From Irpex lacteus (Eukaryota > Basidiomycota > Agaricomycetes > Polyporales > Irpicaceae), in contig MQVO02000287.1 in assembly GCA_001986395.2 (NCBI GenBank), positions 1 to 11,480 on the forward strand: DNA of 11,480 bases, given 5' to 3'. Positions 1 through 7,052 of the stretch are shown piece by piece (within the stretch, counting starts at the first letter, position 1; each line of letters begins with the position of its first letter). The notes under the pieces are model-generated. The model searched no databases. It had not been told where the DNA came from and was given only the letters and a program-made list of their open reading frames with translations. The position numbers were made by a program, and so were the translations under genes.

Positions 1-72
1 ATAGTTCTTTATTATTATTAAGTGATTCATCTTTAATTGTAAAAATTAATTGGTTATTTAATAAAACAGATA

Positions 73-119
73 CCCAAAAAAACTAGTTAGAATTAATTAT
101 AATTCCTAGTTTTTTGGGG
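73..119. repeat. Palindromic hairpin element, complete copy 1
   Basis: Near-perfect inverted repeat: outer arms CCCAAAAAAACTAG and CTAGTTTTTTGGGG, with an inner AATT-rich palindrome. The same element recurs complete at 8505-8555 and 10319-10366 and as halves elsewhere. Here it supplies the TAG stop (106-108) of the minus-strand polymerase fragment, so it probably cut or capped that gene. Confidence 0.85.
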
Positions 120-861
120 TAGTAGTTGAAAAATCATCAATATTAATCATAAAGAATAACGGTACTCTTCTATCATCTGATTTAATTTCATTACTAGCTA
201 TAGCATTTCTATAATCTCACATAAAATTAATGTTAGGTCATAAAGATAGATCCATTGTTGAAGGTATAGTATAACCATTAAACTTAAAATTGTATAAAGG
301 ATTTCTTTTACTTTTATTATCATTAGCTAATAAAATATTTTGATCTAAACGGCTAATACTTTCATATTTAGTTCCAATAATTTTATCCATAGGTTTAAAA
401 GAGAACATAATATTACCAATTGGTAACCCTGATATAGGAGCGAAGAACTCTATTTCTTCAGCTTCTGAAAGAATATCATAATATTCTTTATGTTTAAAAA
501 CAGATGCAAGAGATAAGAAAAGTGGACTGAAATCTTGTTTAATTGTAGAAGAAATTTGAACTGTTGAAGCAGATCTAATATCTCCATTATCAAATTTAAT
601 TTTAAACATAATAGCGAAATATTTTTGTTTATATTGAGATTTAAACAAATGTATAAAATAAGCTAACTCATTTTCAAGAATATTTACATCTATTTGTTGA
701 TAGTGAGTATTAGAAAAATAAGTGTGTCAATGAGATTTAGGGTTACGATAAATGTAACCTAAGTTATGGTTAATTTTACTATTTTTAACTGTGTAAGTTC
801 TTGATTTATCAGTTTTCGGAGTTCCTCCGTCACTCTCAATTAAAGTATGATTTTTTGACAT
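106..861 (-). pseudogene. dpo: Family B DNA polymerase of mitochondrial plasmid type, N-terminal piece
   Basis: Reading frame of 251 codons on the minus strand if TGA is Trp. TGA codons lie at 727-729, 238-240 and 217-219 and would otherwise break it. The start chosen is the ATG at 859-861; the frame is open upstream to a TAA near 960, so the true start could be earlier or lost. Two blocks resemble the N-terminal domain of fungal linear-plasmid polymerases from memory of the family: one around FKIKFDNGDIRSAS (about residues 85-98) and one around FNGYTIPSTMDLSLW (about residue 200). Such polymerases copy protein-primed linear plasmids and often integrate into fungal mtDNA. Exonuclease and polymerase motifs are absent, because the frame ends at a TAG inside the palindromic hairpin. 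The family is fairly likely; function as a protein is unlikely. Confidence 0.6.
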
Positions 862-927
862 TGAAGAGTAAAAAGCTACTTTTTTATGAGAAAGAGAAAT
901 GAGTGATAAAAAAGTAAAAGTAACTAG

Positions 928-1077
928 GTTGTGTGCCGTACAAAAAGTGTAAAGGAATTAGGTGAACAAGCGATAAAACCTGGACTTTTTGTTTTTGAAG
1001 TAGCTATAACAGGTGGACGATTTAAAGAAAGTTTTGTAAGATTGTTTTTATTCATGTTTTATTTTATTTTAATTTAA
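928..1077 (+). other. Short open frame with protein-like composition, unrecognised
   Basis: Forty-nine codons are open from just after a TAG (925-927) to a TAA (1075-1077), with a plausible amino-acid mix such as SVKELGEQAIKPGLFVFEVA. No ATG begins it; the only Met is near the end. The opposite strand is also open here from an ATG near 1053 to about 926. Either strand may hold a gene remnant and I do not recognise the product. It could be chance in AT-rich DNA. Confidence 0.2.
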
Positions 1078-1185
1078 AAGCGAGTCCTTTAGTTGCATTG
1101 CTTGGGGTATCATTTTACCCAAATTATTCTATTTTATTTCATAAACCGGGATTCCATCGGTCGTAAACCATGAAACTATTTATAG

Positions 1186-1453
1186 AGAATCTCTCTTAAT
1201 AAACATACCGAAGGTGAAATATGGAAAATTAAACATCCATCTTCACTAAATAATCATACAATTCAACTTTTGAGGGATTCTATTAATCCATTGATTGCTG
1301 TAAAAATTTAAAGAAACTCAGGTAGTGATAGTAAAAAAGCCTCTATAAATAGCAATATATAAACGAGTTATTAAAATTCATGCTCTTCTTAATTTAGCTA
1401 TATGGGCAATATCGGCTAGCGTAGCAGGCAAACACACTTTGATAAAATACTAA
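1186..1453 (+). pseudogene. Degenerate unrecognised reading frame
   Basis: Three coding-like blocks follow one another on the plus strand. The first runs 1186-1311 (41 codons, containing KHTEGEIWKIKHPSSLNNH) and ends in TAA. The second continues in the same frame to a TAA at about 1363. The third, 1352-1453, is in another frame (33 codons, with VIKIHALLNLAIWAISASV) and ends TAC TAA inside the repeat at 1441-1494. The blocks look like one gene broken by a stop and a frameshift. The KHTEGE motif faintly recalls NUMOD3 modules of intron endonucleases, but I cannot assign a family. No start codon is evident. Confidence 0.35.
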
Positions 1454-1494
1454 AGAAAAGAACTTATTAAAATAAAATTAAATTTTAATTAAAG
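1441..1494. repeat. 54-bp dispersed repeat, copy 1
   Basis: Fifty-four bases are repeated at 7040-7093 with one mismatch. Partial copies lie at 4862-4892 and about 5200-5219, and a related palindromic AATTAAATTTTAATTA tract is at 7578-7605 and 11428-11459. The repeat provides the TAC TAA end of the two otherwise unrelated open frames it follows. Confidence 0.85.
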
Positions 1495-1641
1495 CCTAAA
1501 AAGAATGTTTTAATTTATCTAGCTTAAAGAGCTTTTATTGTTTAACAATGCTTTAAAAAGTGCATCAGCCTTCCGTTTAGTACATAGATAGCTATAGGCT
1601 AGTATAGTGATATCTTATAAGTGGATAGTTAATCAACGATA

Positions 1642-1713
1642 CGCGATTGATGGGCTACGATCCCACATCTTCCCCCTTGACAAGGCGGTGCATTACCCAT
1701 ATGCTACAACCGC
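1642..1713 (-). tRNA. trnD: tRNA-Asp (GUC)
   Basis: A 72-nt cloverleaf folds on the minus strand. The acceptor stem GCGGTTG/CAATCGC has seven pairs including one G-U, the D-stem is GCAT/ATGC with loop ATGGGTA, and the T-stem is GTGGG/CCCAT. The anticodon loop TTGTCAA gives GUC (Asp). The anticodon stem CCGCC/GGGGG has one central G-G mismatch, which is odd but could be tolerated. It lies downstream of cox3 on the same strand and could serve as a processing signal. Confidence 0.85.
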
Positions 1714-2059
1714 TTTATTCTTAACCTTATTTTTAACCTTATTAGATGTCGTTTAAAATTAATACTATCTTACTAATAAACTATAGGTAGAAAGACAAGC
1801 ACATTATATATTATATTACAACCGCTTCATTGTGAAGCTTATTAAAGAGTTAGTGAACCTATTGACGTCTTACTAGCACACTAGAATACTAACACACTAT
1901 CAATCCTTGGTTAAGGGTACAAAAGGTTGTATATACTATTACTAGTCTTATAAAGTATAGATTTAGAATACAAAAGGTTATATATACTATAACTAGTCTT
2001 AGAGAGTATAATTTAGTATAGATTAGTCTACGGGGTCTAGTGAAAGTATAAGTATAGTA
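1714..2059. other. Spacer between cox3 and tRNA-Asp
   Basis: About 345 bp downstream of the cox3 stop. No coding frame is visible. It contains a 51-bp tandem repeat at 1919-2016 and many CTAGTA/TATA-rich short motifs. It would form the cox3 3' untranslated region. Confidence 0.5.
1919..2016. repeat. Imperfect 51-bp tandem repeat, two units
   Basis: Unit 1 (1919-1969) and unit 2 (1970-2016, slightly shorter) both begin ACAAAAGGTT and share TATATACTAT, ACTAGTCTTA and AGTATA blocks with a few substitutions. They lie in the presumed 3' untranslated region of cox3. Confidence 0.75.
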
Positions 2060-3225
2060 TTAAGCAGCTCTCCACCAATAGATAGATAGGTAAAGGGATA
2101 GCCATACTACGTCCACAAACGAATGATTGAATAAGTTGATTACATATGTTTTAATATGATCAAGACTGTGCCTTAATGCTTAGCAGTAGTTAGACGGTAT
2201 AAATATAGATAGCCGTTGCAAATAGTATCTTTGCATAGAATTGATTAGTGTAGGCTAAGTAGTGCCAGTAAAGGATAAAAGCTTTTAGCCCAATGTGGTG
2301 AGTAGATGTAAAGTGGTAGTAGTAGAGACGTACTAGACCTACAGCTAGTGCAATTGTACCAACTAGTACATGGAAACCATGGACAAACTATTACTAGCCT
2401 TATATTATCAATATTTTTTAATACAATTAAGACTATATTATCTAAATGTAATGTATAGTCGTTGTGCCTCTATTTATTTAAATAAAAATAAAGCTTTGTT
2501 TTATCAGTTAAGATCTTAACAAAATAGATTTAGTTAAAGAGCATAAAGGTTTACCCTGTTGCAAAGAATAAACAGCTACCATAAGCACCGTCTGCCATAG
2601 AGAAATCCAGCTACGTCATATTCAAGTCCTTGTAGAGCTGTAAAGATAATAGCTAGTACAACTGTTAGGAATAAACCAATTAGAGGCAGCTGAACGGTCT
2701 GACCGGAAACATAGCATGGGTGACCATATGTTACAGTAGCACCTGAGCTAATTAGTAGTAGTGTATTCATTAGAGGTACTGGCCATTGGTGATAGTGCTG
2801 TTACACCTGCTGGCGGCCATTGTGACCCTAGTTCAACTGTATGTGCTAGACTTGAATGGAAATAAGCCCAAAAGCTTGATAGGAAAGAAGCAAGCTTCTG
2901 TAACAACGAATAGGCTAACACCAAGTGATAGGCTGTGTTGTACAATCTTAGTATGGTGACCAAGGTATGTACCTTCCATGATACAGTCAGCCCACCATAG
3001 AGCCATAGCAGTTGATGTGCTTAGTAGCCCAATAACAAGTAGTAGACCAGCCCCATCAAATGAGTTAAAGTACATAGCTGCGCTTGATAGCATCACTAGA
3101 ATTGACCCTGATGTTAAAATAGGCCAAGGGCTTTTAAGTGTTAAATGGTGAGGGTGTGATTGATAGGCTGGACGTAGACCTAGAATCGTCTTTGATTGGT
3201 TAAGACCGTTAAGCAATAGTGCCAT
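2060..3225 (-). CDS. cox3: Cytochrome c oxidase subunit 3, split by two short introns
   Basis: Cox3 is a core inner-membrane subunit of respiratory complex IV. The ATG is at 3223-3225 and the TAA at 2060-2062. Exon blocks read in order as fungal Cox3: N-terminal block with [15 protein letters not shown] and [10 protein letters not shown], then [67 protein letters not shown] and FVDVVW, ending SIYWWRAA. Total is about 283 codons, slightly longer than the usual 265-270. Two inserts, 2384-2552 and about 2120-2261, interrupt it and look like mini group I introns. Within the exons the frame must shift near 2883, 2777, 2718, 2708 and 2602, mostly one extra base at short homopolymers. So the gene is complete in content but not open as written. 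Identity is certain; functionality is uncertain. Confidence 0.9.
2120..2261 (-). other. Mini group I-like intron in cox3, second insert
   Basis: About 142 nt separate YWH from FVDVVW, adjacent residues in normal Cox3. An R-like element GCAACGGCTA (2219-2210) and an S-like element AAGGCACAGTC (2174-2164) can form a weak P7 of about four pairs including a G-U. There is no ORF. The U/G splice rule does not fit cleanly: CAC with TTT GTG restores the protein, but the last exon base would be C, or else the last intron base T. It may be a degenerate or unusual intron. Confidence 0.5.
2384..2552 (-). other. Mini group I intron in cox3, first insert (169 nt)
   Basis: The upstream exon ends GCAACAGGGT (T at 2553) and the insert ends AATAGTTTG (G at 2384), followed by TCCATGG. 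Joining them gives FATG-FHGFHV, the canonical Cox3 sequence, and obeys the group I rule of U before and G at the end of the intron. Inside, R-like CACAACGACTATA (2466-2454) and S-like AGATAATATAGTC (2443-2431) form a 7-bp P7 (GACTATA/TATAGTC). It also holds a perfect palindrome, GTTAAGATCTTAAC. No ORF. At 169 nt it is very small for a group I intron. Confidence 0.7.
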
Positions 3226-3383
3226 GTTCGTTTGTGTTTAATCTCCTTAGAGTAAAGAATTAGAAGCCCTTTACTATATGTTGTTACATGTGTGTCTGTT
3301 AATGCAGTATTTTAGTTTTAGTTGTTATTAAAATAAGCATCGACCCATTAAACTTTTTTTTTGACAGGATAGAGTGTTTAGAT

Positions 3384-3411
3384 ACCTTTTTTTATTTTAA
3401 TAAAAAAAGGG
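3384..3411. repeat. A/T-tract hairpin flanked by C and G runs
   Basis: Inverted repeat of the form CCTTTTTTTATT-TTAATAAAAAAAGGG between the cox3 start and tRNA-Pro. Similar hairpins are at 6906-6930 and 9607-9633, and a half copy is at about 4850-4870. They form a second hairpin family, distinct from the CTAGTT one. Confidence 0.75.
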
Positions 3412-3425
3412 AGTTTTAATGGATG

Positions 3426-3499
3426 TCAGGTAGGTTGGACTCGAACCAACGATCTCCCATACCCAAAACGGGTAACTTAGACAACTAGTCTACCACCTG
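3426..3499 (-). tRNA. trnP: tRNA-Pro (UGG)
   Basis: A 74-nt cloverleaf on the minus strand. The acceptor CAGGTGG/CTACCTG has seven pairs, one of them G-U. The D-stem is GACT/AGTT, the anticodon stem CCCGT/ATGGG and the T-stem GTTGG/CCAAC with loop TTCGAGT. The anticodon loop TTTGGGT gives UGG (Pro); the discriminator is A. It lies between nad1 and cox3 on the same strand, so it could act as a processing point in a common transcript. Confidence 0.9.
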
Positions 3500-3629
3500 G
3501 TTATATATTTTTACGTATATCTTATAACATAGATCTTTTAACGTAAATTAGTATTGATTAGATAGTATACATGCTCTATTATTTTACACATAGTATTAGA
3601 CACATAAATTATACACATAGTAAAGGGGT

Positions 3630-4825
3630 CTAAGGCATAATATTAAATGCAATTAGAATACTAGGTACAACTAGTACAAGTGCAATAGCTGGTGGTAGCA
3701 TACCTGTCCAACAGAAAGTAATAAGTTGGTCAACTATTCTATTAACTAGTATAGAATATAAAGCCTTTCAACATAGACAGACTGCATGATATATAAAGTG
3801 ACATCGTAGAAATAGCAATCGTTTGACTAATAAGCATTAACCTTAATAGTTGCATGATAGCATATGGGCCTGTACACGCATAAAGATCAATAGGGTTATA
3901 CGGCTAGACACCGTAGACGTGGTAGTGTAGCACGGAACCATACAAAGGCAAAGCAACCCATACATGTCTTGATAGCTAGTACTAGTGCAGAAATAGAAAT
4001 AGGTGTAGTATTGACAACTAGTAGAGGGAAACCGCTACCACCTAGGAATAGAGTAGCAGATAGAGCACTCATTAGTACAATAGAACAATCGCTAAATGAT
4101 TAAAGTGTTTATTTATAGCCTTTGCTATAAGCTAGACCATATCTTTGTCTACCCTTTTACATTTCTATGGCAAATAAAGAGGTTAAGAACATATGTTAAT
4201 TGGTCGTTGAACCTGTTAACCAGGCAGAGTCTAATTTATTAATTTTAACTGTATTTCGTATATAAGACGATAGAGCATTACTACTCACCCAGAAAGAAAA
4301 GAACGAATGCATAGCGCTATGTTCAGTCATAAATCCAGCTACTAGTTCACTTTCAGCTTCTGGTAGGTCATAGGGGTGTACGATTAGTTTCCGCTAGTAC
4401 ACTAATGATAAAGAGTACAAACATAGGTAGTAGAGGTACAACAAACCACATAGGCATTTGTGCTTCAACAAGTGTCATTATGTTAAGTGAACCACCCTTG
4501 ATTAGTACAGCTAGTACAGCAGAGCCTAGCACTAGTTAATATGAGATCATTTGAGCAGTTGAACGCATACCACCAAAGAAGGCATACTTTTCATTCGCAG
4601 ACCAACCTGCGAGTAGAACACCATATACACCCATAGATGAAATGGCTAGGCTATATAGTACACCTAGTTCGATGTCAGCTACTACTGCTCCAGGTCCAAA
4701 TGGAATAACAGCCCTTCCTAGTAGTGCAAAGGTCATTACAATAGATGGAGCTAGATAGTAGATAAAGGCATTAGCATTAGATGGTACAACTGTTTCCTTA
4801 ACGATAAGCTTAAGAGCGTCAGCGA
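3630..4825 (-). CDS. nad1: NADH dehydrogenase subunit 1, 5' exon missing, with two short introns
   Basis: Nad1 is a membrane subunit of respiratory complex I near the quinone site. The visible part starts at TC-GCT (4825), reading ADALKL and KETVVPSNAN, then FGPG, LAISSMGVYGVLLAGWSAN, KYAFFGGMRSTAQMISY, EAQMPMWFVVPLLPMFV, AETNR, EAESELVAGF and TEHSAMH. After an insert come VLMSALSATLFLGG, WFRATLPRLR, a second insert, FDQL, GMLPPAIALV and a TAG stop at 3630-3632. The first exon (before the ADALKL block) is not upstream; the base before 4825 is G, as expected for an intron end, and a GIY-YIG remnant lies further upstream. Problems: TAA (4536-4538) where the family has Glu in SYEL, one extra C near 4374, and base losses near 4300 and 4281. 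Identity is certain; the product is not readable as written. Confidence 0.88.
3734..3909 (-). other. Mini group I intron in nad1, second insert (176 nt)
   Basis: The upstream exon ends CGTCTACGGT (T at 3910) and the insert ends GAATAG (G at 3734), followed by TTGACCAA. Joining gives RLRFDQL, the conserved Nad1 motif, under the U/G group I splice rule. An R-like element CAAACGATTGC (about 3825-3815) and an S-like element ATCATGCAGTC (3790-3780) form a six-pair P7 (GATTGC/GCAGTC, one G-U). No ORF is present. The R/S match is weaker than in the other nad1 insert, but the splice junction is very convincing. Confidence 0.65.
4086..4274 (-). other. Mini group I intron in nad1, first insert (about 185 nt, edges approximate)
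   Basis: It lies between the GEYSN region and VLMSALSATLFLGG of Nad1. It holds the best group I core in the window: R element GGTTCAACGACCA (4213-4201) and S element AAGATATGGTC (4145-4135), pairing GACCA/TGGTC as P7. These closely match the usual TTCAACGACTA and AAGATATAGTC. The exact splice sites cannot be fixed, because the flanking exon has lost bases near 4281 and the downstream frame needs one more adjustment near 4086. No ORF. Confidence 0.7.
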
Positions 4826-4861
4826 CTATTTACATTAAGGTCCCTTTTTTTATATTTTTTT

Positions 4862-4892
4862 TTATTAAAATAAAATTAAATTTTAATTAAAG
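4862..4892. repeat. Partial copy of the 54-bp dispersed repeat
   Basis: Matches the last 31 bases of the repeat at 1441-1494 and 7040-7093. It lies next to a T-tract half-hairpin just upstream of the visible nad1 exon, inside the presumed intron. A shorter copy is at about 5200-5219, so the two copies flank the GIY-YIG remnant in direct orientation. Confidence 0.75.
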
Positions 4893-4920
4893 TATTCTTT
4901 TTATTTTTTTAATAAAATAA

Positions 4921-5202
4921 ATATTGTATTACTCTTAATTTAGCTTTAGTTTCTAACTATGTTTCTTCCCTAAACAGCATCTCTCAATTTAATCTTAGTT
5001 TCTTCTGTATGTTTATATGTTTTACCGAATGCTGCCTCTCTTAATTTAGCTTTGGTTTCATCTTAACGATAATAGCTATTTCTCTAATTTTCTCCATAGA
5101 TTCAAGAGTATGTTTATAACCAAAAAGTGAACCCGCTACTTGTAAAATATTATACTCTGGCTTTAAAAGGTCTATATAATATTGTTCTCTTTCTATTAAC
5201 TT
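4921..5202 (-). pseudogene. GIY-YIG homing endonuclease, C-terminal remnant with NUMOD3 modules
   Basis: Minus-strand frame beginning LIEREQYYIDLLKPEYNIL and continuing AGSLFGYKHTLESMEKIR. This is the end of the GIY-YIG catalytic domain (the conserved Glu of REQYYIDLLKPEYN) followed by NUMOD3 DNA-binding modules. Two more modules follow in shifted frames, one with GKTYKHTEETKIKLRDA and one with ETKAKLRV, separated by frameshifts and TAG/TAA stops, so the protein is dead. The N-terminal GIY and YIG motifs are missing. It lies upstream of the first visible nad1 exon on the same strand, as expected for an ORF inside a nad1 group I intron. No clear intron core remains; the 3' part is replaced by dispersed repeats. 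Confidence 0.75.
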
Positions 5203-5528
5203 ATTAAAATAAAATTAAATAAAATCTCCTGTGTAATTTATTTATTAAATATCTTCTTAAGTTTTAGTTAGAATTAATTATAATTCCCTCCTCTCATCTG
5301 AAGATAAATAACTATTTAAATTAGTTAATATTTTATTTTTAAATAAAAGTAGTAAAATAAATTAGATTCTTTCTTAGCTCCCTTTTTATTTCTTTAATCT
5401 ACTCATCCCCCACATTGTCGGAGTTAAAATTATTAATTGTAGGAGTGTGCGAATTCAATAAATATTTATATTCTTATTTATTCTTTTTCTTTCTTTAGTT
5501 AAATAAAGTAGTTGTCCCCGCCTTTTGT
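5203..5528. other. AT-rich spacer with a hairpin core fragment
   Basis: No gene is visible. It holds the end of a dispersed-repeat copy and the central part of the palindromic hairpin family (5264-5287, GTTAGAATTAATTATAATTCC). Near 5445-5463 is a short GTGTGCGAATTCAATAAAT motif with relatives at 6224-6241, 7164-7180 and 7376-7393. Confidence 0.45.
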
Positions 5529-5723
5529 TTATTTAGGAATAGAGAATGATTTACAAAGTTTTCTAAGAGACATTGGAAGTAATAAGAAACTATCTTTAAA
5601 TACTAAATTGATTCCATTATCTTTAACTTTTCTAGCTACTTTGCTAAATTTACCTTCAGATTTTTCAACCTCCAACTGTCTTTGTTTATCAACATTATTT
5701 ATATTATTACTATTAGAATCTTT
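5529..5723 (-). pseudogene. dpo: Family B DNA polymerase of mitochondrial plasmid type, exonuclease-domain piece
   Basis: Sixty-four codons on the minus strand, bounded by TAA on both sides (5529-5531 downstream). The end of the piece reads LVFKDSFLLLPMSLRKLCKS, which is the signature around the Exo II region of plasmid-type family B polymerases (typically FKDS-LLLP-SL-L-KSF). The first third is rich in Asn and Asp. It could come from the same original gene as the N-terminal piece at 106-861, but lies 4.7 kb away on the same strand, with nad1, cox3 and others between. Polymerase motifs are absent. It is a remnant of plasmid integration. Confidence 0.7.
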
Positions 5724-5760
5724 TTATTTAAAATTCTAATAATTTAATTTTACCTCCCTC

Positions 5761-6094
5761 CTAGATAATCACTCCCTAGACCTGTAAAGATATAACTTAC
5801 TAGATAACCTGCAGTAAAAGACAGAATTGATAGAATAAACATAGGAATACCCTGGGTGCATCATGAGTATGTTCATAATTTGATCGAGTAGCTGAAGGTG
5901 TACTAAAGAAGACAAGGAGTAGCTGAAGGTGTACTAAAGAAGACAAGGAGTAGTAGACGGAATGAGTAAAAAGCTGTTAGACCTGCACTTAGTGTACCTA
6001 GCCAGAATACCCATTGTCCACTTAGTGTTTATTGACCAGCAGCTAGAAAGAGAAGGGCTTTGAAAAATGCATGCGTTACTAGAGGATAAAGAGC
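5761..6094 (-). pseudogene. nad5: NADH dehydrogenase subunit 5, internal fragment
   Basis: Nad5 is a proton-pumping membrane subunit of complex I. The minus strand reads LVTHAFFKALLFLAAG, then a TAA, then LSGQWVFWLGTLSAGLTAFY and SFRLLLLVFFSTPSAT, a duplicated block, YEHTHDAP, and finally GIPMFILSILSFTAGYLVSY with GLGSDYL. Against the family, the segment between LAAG and LSGQW (trans-membrane and loop residues) is deleted. A 31-bp tandem duplication (5887-5948) shifts the frame, and two or more codons are lost after HDAP. N- and C-terminal parts are absent. The upstream edge abuts a half-copy of the palindromic hairpin (6102-6127). It is a broken copy. Confidence 0.85.
5887..5948. repeat. Exact 31-bp tandem duplication in nad5
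   Basis: AGTAGCTGAAGGTGTACTAA plus 11 bases occurs twice with no mismatch (5887-5917 and 5918-5948). It repeats the VFFSTPSAT region of nad5 and, being 31 bp, shifts the frame by one. The lack of divergence means it is recent. Confidence 0.95.
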
Positions 6095-6635
6095 TAAAAT
6101 TAACTAACAAAAAAACTAGTTATTTGGGTGTGGAAGCTGCATAACCATTGTCCCAGCTTGAGGGATTACATTTACACATTTACTATTAATATTAGCTATA
6201 ATCACTACTATTCTTACTCTATTGAGGTTCGCATCACGCTCACTGTGTAGAACTCATTATCTTTATTTACTTTTCTTTAAGTTATTACTACTCTTTAATT
6301 TAAAGATTATTTATTATTTATCGCTAAACTCCCTTTAAATTCTTTAATAAGAGAATATATTAGAGATAATCGTAGTTTAAATTATTCTTATTATATTAGA
6401 TAAAATAAGAAGATAATAATAATTATTAATAATTTAAATTAATTAATAAAAGAATTATTTTTTTCATCATCATTTTCATTATTTATTTATTTATTCTAAA
6501 AATATTTATATTTAAAAAAGGGGGAAGTTATCTCTTACTACTCTATTATTCTCTATTATTTATTATTATCTTATTCTCTTATTTTATTTTATGGGATTCT
6601 CCCTCCCCTTCAGGAGAATTATATTTATCTCATAA
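6083..6635. other. AT-rich spacer
   Basis: Contains a half-copy of the palindromic hairpin at 6102-6127 and a short conserved GAGGTTCGCATCACGCTC motif at 6224-6241. The rest is low-complexity AT sequence with CTATTATT-type runs. A minus-strand stretch near 6117-6170 is open (VIPQAGTMVMQLPHP) but I cannot place it. No RNA gene was recognised. Confidence 0.4.
6102..6127. repeat. Half-copy of the palindromic hairpin
   Basis: ACAAAAAAACTAGTTATTTG matches the AAAAAAACTAGTTA arm of the family; the opposite arm is missing. It sits just upstream of the nad5 fragment on the coding (minus) strand. Confidence 0.6.
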
Positions 6636-7052
6636 TTAGGGAAAAAGGACAGACAAGCTTCTGAGTCAACAGGATGTGTGCACCGTACTCTTCTTTTAAC
6701 AGAAAATACAAAAGGAAGAGGTATCTAAACTGATAAAAAAATATCTTTAGTGAAAACTACACGAAGTTTTTCATCCTTTGCTCGATTTCCTTTAGAGGAT
6801 TATGATTATGTTAGCCAGGGTGATGGTTATTTTAGTGAAGGTTGTTTAAAAATATGTACAGATAATTTAACTAAGGATGAGGTAAATGGTTAGACCCCTA
6901 TTCTCCTTTTTTTTTATAAAAAAAAAAGGGCACAAAAGATTTTGTTTGTAGATGATGTGAGTAAAGCTAAAGATCAAAGAGAATACTATTCTCTTAATAA
7001 AAAAGATAGTGTTGAGGGACACCCTCAACATTGACCTTTGATAGAATACTAA
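6636..7052 (+). pseudogene. Unrecognised plus-strand ORF with two in-frame stops
   Basis: One frame holds 138 codons interrupted only by TAA (6726-6728) and TAG (6891-6893). It contains coding-like blocks such as ASESTGCVHRTLLLTENTKG, RSFSSFARFPLEDYDYVSQG and KILFVDDVSKAKDQREYYS. One TGA (about 7032) must be read as Trp. The frame passes straight through an A/T-tract hairpin (6906-6930), which looks like an in-frame insertion. It ends TAC TAA inside the 54-bp repeat. It may belong to a plasmid-derived gene, but no family motif is recognised. Confidence 0.4.
6906..6930. repeat. A/T-tract hairpin inside a reading frame
   Basis: CCTTTTTTTTT-ATA-AAAAAAAAAGG, a near-perfect inverted repeat of the same family as 3384-3411 and 9607-9633. 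It lies inside the unrecognised frame 6636-7052 without changing its phase. Confidence 0.75.

Noticed and set aside
928..1077. Minus-strand ORF starting at an ATG near 1053 as the true N-terminus of the polymerase
   Set aside because: It ends at a TAG near 926 in a different frame from the polymerase piece; a frameshift would be needed and no motif supports it.
2748..2963. A separate minus-strand ORF of 71 codons
   Set aside because: It is the continuation of cox3 in a shifted frame, not an independent gene.
5512..5739. Plus-strand ORF of 75 codons
   Set aside because: The opposite strand carries the FKDSFLLLP polymerase signature; the plus-strand frame is its shadow.
6117..6170. Upstream continuation of nad5 or another respiratory gene
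   Set aside because: The frame is open (PQAGTMVMQLPHP) but fits no expected segment of the family.
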